A DNA stretch of 64,000 nt from an uncultured Clostridium sp. GTDB taxonomy: Bacteria; Bacillota; Clostridia; TANB77; CAG-508. Below the pieces are notes generated by a model. That model saw nothing but the letters and a program-made list of their open reading frames with translations. It ran no database searches and had not been told where the DNA came from. Shown one piece after another: positions 61,814-64,000 of the stretch. How positions within the stretch are numbered: the first letter of the stretch is position 1; every line of letters starts with the position of its first letter. Where the stretch lies: contig USBY01000002.1 in the NCBI GenBank assembly GCA_900553015.1, positions 58,763 to 122,762 of the forward strand, in the 5' to 3' direction. Both the position numbers and the translations under genes were made by a program.

Positions 61814-63043
61814 CTATTTTTTTCTTCTTATAATCCAACCTTCTTCTACTTCTATTGGTAATTGCATTTTTACTTTTTGATCTTTTACCCCTGGATTTAT
61901 TGTTTCTATTTCTTCATCTGTTTCATAATCCCATAGTTTGTCTATAGTAAATTTTACTACTTCTATTTTTCCTGGAATTATAATTTCCATTTCATCACCA
62001 ACAGATAATTTATTCTTTATTTCTATCGATGTTTTTCCATTAACTGTTTCTACTACTTTTCCACCAAATTCATAATTTGGATTATATTGTTTTCCTTCAT
62101 ATTCTTGGAAATCTTTATTATTTCTATCATTAAAATAGAAAGTTGTTAAGCCTCTTGTTTTAGTTTTTTCAAGTTCTTTCATGTACTTATCTGCATTATA
62201 ATTTTTAGGATCTTTAACATAGTCGTCTATTGCAGTTCTGTATGTATTTACTATTGTTGCTAAATAATATTCTGTTTTTAATCTTCCCTCTATTTTTAAA
62301 CTATCAAGTCCCATATCTACAATTTCTGGTATTTCGTGTATTAAGCATAAGTCTTTAGATGAAAAGATATATGTTCCTTTTTCGTCTGTTTCTACAGGCA
62401 TTAAATTTCCTGGATTATTTGCCTCTTCTACATATAAATTATATGCCCATCTACAACTTTGTGCACAATCCCCTAAGTTTGCACTTCTACAAGCCAAGAA
62501 ATCACTTAAGAAACATCTTCCTGAATATCCAAAACATATTGCACCATGTGCAAACATTTCTACTTCTAAATCTTCTGGTTTGTTTTGCATCATATATCTA
62601 ATTTGTTCTTTGTTTAATTCTCTTGCTAAGATTACTCTTTTAGCTCCATTTTTATACCAAAACTTAGCTGACTCTAAGCTTACTACATTTGCTTGTGTAC
62701 TTATATGTATATCTACATTTGGTGCATATTCTTTTACAGTTTCTACAACCCCACCATCTGCAACGATTATTCCATCTGCCTTCATATCTTGTAACATTTT
62801 TGCTTGCTTTCTTATCTCTTCATAGTTAGTATCCCAAGCAAATATATTAAGTGCAACATGTACTCTTTTTCCTATACTATGTGCATATTCAATTGTTTTT
62901 GCTAATGCCTCATCATTCATTTCTGCTCTTGTTCTTAAAGATAGTGATGATGTACCACAATATACAGCATCTGCCCCATATCTGAATGCTGTTTTTGCCT
63001 TTTCGTATGACCCTGCTGGTGCTAATAATTCTGGCTTTTTCAT
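61814..63043 (-). CDS. U32 family peptidase/tRNA hydroxylation-type protein
   Basis: The 409-residue protein starts with ELLAPAGSYEKAKTAFRYGADAVYCG and has the U32 signature EMFAHGAICFGYSGRCFLS with further cysteines (ANLGDCAQSCRW), which bind an iron-sulfur cluster in several members. Relatives include PrtC-type collagenase and TrhP, which helps make 5-hydroxyuridine in tRNA. A TrmR-like gene at 14329 would fit the TrhP role, which is an inference. ATG 63043 follows TAGGAGG. It is next to the AlkD-like gene. Confidence 0.9.
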   Translation of the reverse strand: MKKPELLAPAGSYEKAKTAFRYGADAVYCGTSSLSLRTRAEMNDEALAKTIEYAHSIGKRVHVALNIFAWDTNYEEIRKQAKMLQDMKADGIIVADGGVVETVKEYAPNVDIHISTQANVVSLESAKFWYKNGAKRVILARELNKEQIRYMMQNKPEDLEVEMFAHGAICFGYSGRCFLSDFLACRSANLGDCAQSCRWAYNLYVEEANNPGNLMPVETDEKGTYIFSSKDLCLIHEIPEIVDMGLDSLKIEGRLKTEYYLATIVNTYRTAIDDYVKDPKNYNADKYMKELEKTKTRGLTTFYFNDRNNKDFQEYEGKQYNPNYEFGGKVVETVNGKTSIEIKNKLSVGDEMEIIIPGKIEVVKFTIDKLWDYETDEEIETINPGVKDQKVKMQLPIEVEEGWIIRRKK

Positions 63044-63058
63044 TATATATTCCTCCTA

Positions 63059-63748
63059 TTATTTTTTCTTCATCTTATTTAAACTTTCTTTTTCTTCTTT
63101 ACTTACTCTATATGATTCTCTTGCTTTTTGTAAAGCTTTATTGTATGTAAATTTATTTAAATTACAATTTTTTAAATATTCCATAGTTTGTTTTGGAAAT
63201 TTAATATACATCTCTGCTACAAGCCAAGCTATTCCCATCTCTACATAATACTCTTCATTTTTTATATTGTCTATAACTTCAAAAATTTCGTTTATATATT
63301 CTTCTTTTACATAATGGTCCAATAACATAACTACTGCAAATCTTAGCTCATATTCTTTGTTAGATTTAAAATACTTACTTATAATTTTCCAAAAAAACTC
63401 TGGATTTTTGTCTGCATCTTTTAAATCTACACAAAAACTATCACAGACTGCCCATGAATTTATTTTTGGTACAAAATTAATTATATATTCTTTCTTTTTC
63501 TCTAAGTCAATTTTTAAATTTGCAATTACCAAGGCTTGTAACATTAATTCTTCAAAATATTTTTCTTGTGGATTTTTTAAATATTCTTCTGGATTATCTT
63601 TAACTATTTCTTTTGCTAATTTTCTTATTTTTGGAATTCTAACTCCAAGTATTTCGATATCCACTCCTGGACACAAATTAGCACTAAATTCTTTATATTT
63701 AGCATCACTTAATTCTATTAATTTGTTTCGTATCTCTTCATTATTCAT
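63059..63748 (-). CDS. DNA alkylation repair protein (AlkD-like)
   Basis: A 229-residue HEAT-repeat protein of the DNA alkylation repair family (PF08713). LCPGVDIEILGVRIPKIRKLAKEI, EELMLQALVIA, INSWAVCDSFC and GIAWLVAEMYIKFP match the family. It would remove bulky or charged alkyl bases by glycosylase action, or be a non-catalytic homologue. ATG 63748 is preceded by GGAG that also belongs to the end of the upstream gene. Confidence 0.9.
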   Translation of the reverse strand: MNNEEIRNKLIELSDAKYKEFSANLCPGVDIEILGVRIPKIRKLAKEIVKDNPEEYLKNPQEKYFEELMLQALVIANLKIDLEKKKEYIINFVPKINSWAVCDSFCVDLKDADKNPEFFWKIISKYFKSNKEYELRFAVVMLLDHYVKEEYINEIFEVIDNIKNEEYYVEMGIAWLVAEMYIKFPKQTMEYLKNCNLNKFTYNKALQKARESYRVSKEEKESLNKMKKK

Positions 63749-63751
63749 TTT

Positions 63752-64000
63752 TTACTCCAATTCGAAAAAGTCTTTTAATATGCCTTTATTAACATTATTA
63801 GAAAATACTTCTCTTATAATTAAGAATATTATTGGTCCTAATAATAATCCAAGTACACCAAATAATTTAAAACCTGTATACATTCCTAGTAATGTAAATA
63901 TTGGGTGCATTCCCATTTGTTTGCTTACAAATTTTGGTTCTAGGAATTGTTTTATAACAGACCATGCAAGCCATAAAGCAAATACCGCAATTCCTGCTGC
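63752..64000 (-). CDS. AI-2E family transporter (YtvI-like), N-terminal part cut off by window edge
   Basis: The last 82 residues of a membrane protein are present. EPKFVSKQMGMHPIFTLLGMYTGFKLFGVLGLLLGPI is typical of the C-terminus of AI-2E/YtvI transporters, and in spore formers YtvI is linked to sporulation. Three hydrophobic segments are visible. Its stop TAA lies 3 bases before the AlkD-like start, and the GGAG inside its final codons is that gene's ribosome site. Confidence 0.85.
   Translation of the reverse strand, partial: AAGIAVFALWLAWSVIKQFLEPKFVSKQMGMHPIFTLLGMYTGFKLFGVLGLLLGPIIFLIIREVFSNNVNKGILKDFFELE

Overview
The window looks like a chromosome segment of an endospore-forming, very AT-rich member of the class Clostridia. 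The evidence is direct: strong AGGAGG ribosome sites, codon use dominated by A/T, and sporulation genes (gpr, ytxC, sigK) beside typical Firmicutes clusters (hrcA-grpE-dnaK-dnaJ with a CIRCE operator, prmC-whiA-hemW, murB-yvcK, cmk-plsC-rpsA-typA). Placement in an uncultured gut lineage such as the order called TANB77/CAG-508 is my inference and rests only on base composition and gene style.

Layout. 1-5.4 kb: a minus-strand cluster of a CmpB-family membrane protein, a 1404-residue protein of unknown function with a C-terminal nucleotidyltransferase, and a truncated methyltransferase. 5.6-14.3 kb: a Ca2+ P-type ATPase, a 58-residue orphan, a HAD nucleotidase, an ABC-2 exporter pair, lactate dehydrogenase, a second CmpB-family protein and a degenerate RelA/SpoT-like protein. 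14.3-20.2 kb: trmR-like methyltransferase, typA, an S1 protein, plsC, cmk and a P-loop/Asp23 fusion. 20.4-22.6 kb: an accessory islet with two tandem related small membrane proteins and a 396-residue orphan. 22.7-30.7 kb: alpha-glucan metabolism (pgi, glgP, DUF4912 protein, GH57 enzyme), then ytxC. 30.8-41 kb: a long minus-strand series ispH-murB-yvcK-debranching enzyme-ruvC-holA-three unknown genes-gpr. 41.2-44.2 kb: amidoligase pair, cupin and another orphan. 44.3-49.7 kb: heat-shock operon with an inserted CYTH gene. 49.9-54.1 kb: an acquired-looking hydrolase, hemW-whiA-prmC and a 6S RNA. 54.4-64 kb: sigK, two lineage-type unknown proteins, patatin, thioesterase, DJ-1, NuoE-like protein, DUF368 transporter, U32 peptidase, AlkD-like protein and a truncated AI-2E/YtvI permease.

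How the genes work together. GlgP, the GH133 debranching enzyme, the GH57 branching-type enzyme and Pgi would form a glycogen store-and-release route feeding glycolysis, with lactate dehydrogenase as an outlet. GPR, SigK and YtxC serve sporulation.

The most unusual features are non-standard. (i) A dispersed palindromic repeat family (core GGAACGTCCCC between GGGATTT and AAATCCC) occurs at ten loci, has rewritten the C-termini of ytxC and the DUF368 gene, and creates a terminator. (ii) A 29-nt promoter block with a conserved spacer is shared by unrelated orphan genes at 20.4, 21.0, 43.5 kb and, more loosely, 22.6 kb. (iii) Two related small proteins are paired respectively with an amidoligase and with a metallopeptidase-like protein lacking its catalytic glutamate. 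(iv) holA and ruvC are neighbours and each needs a one-base shift to read through. No tRNA, rRNA, CRISPR array or transposase gene was seen.
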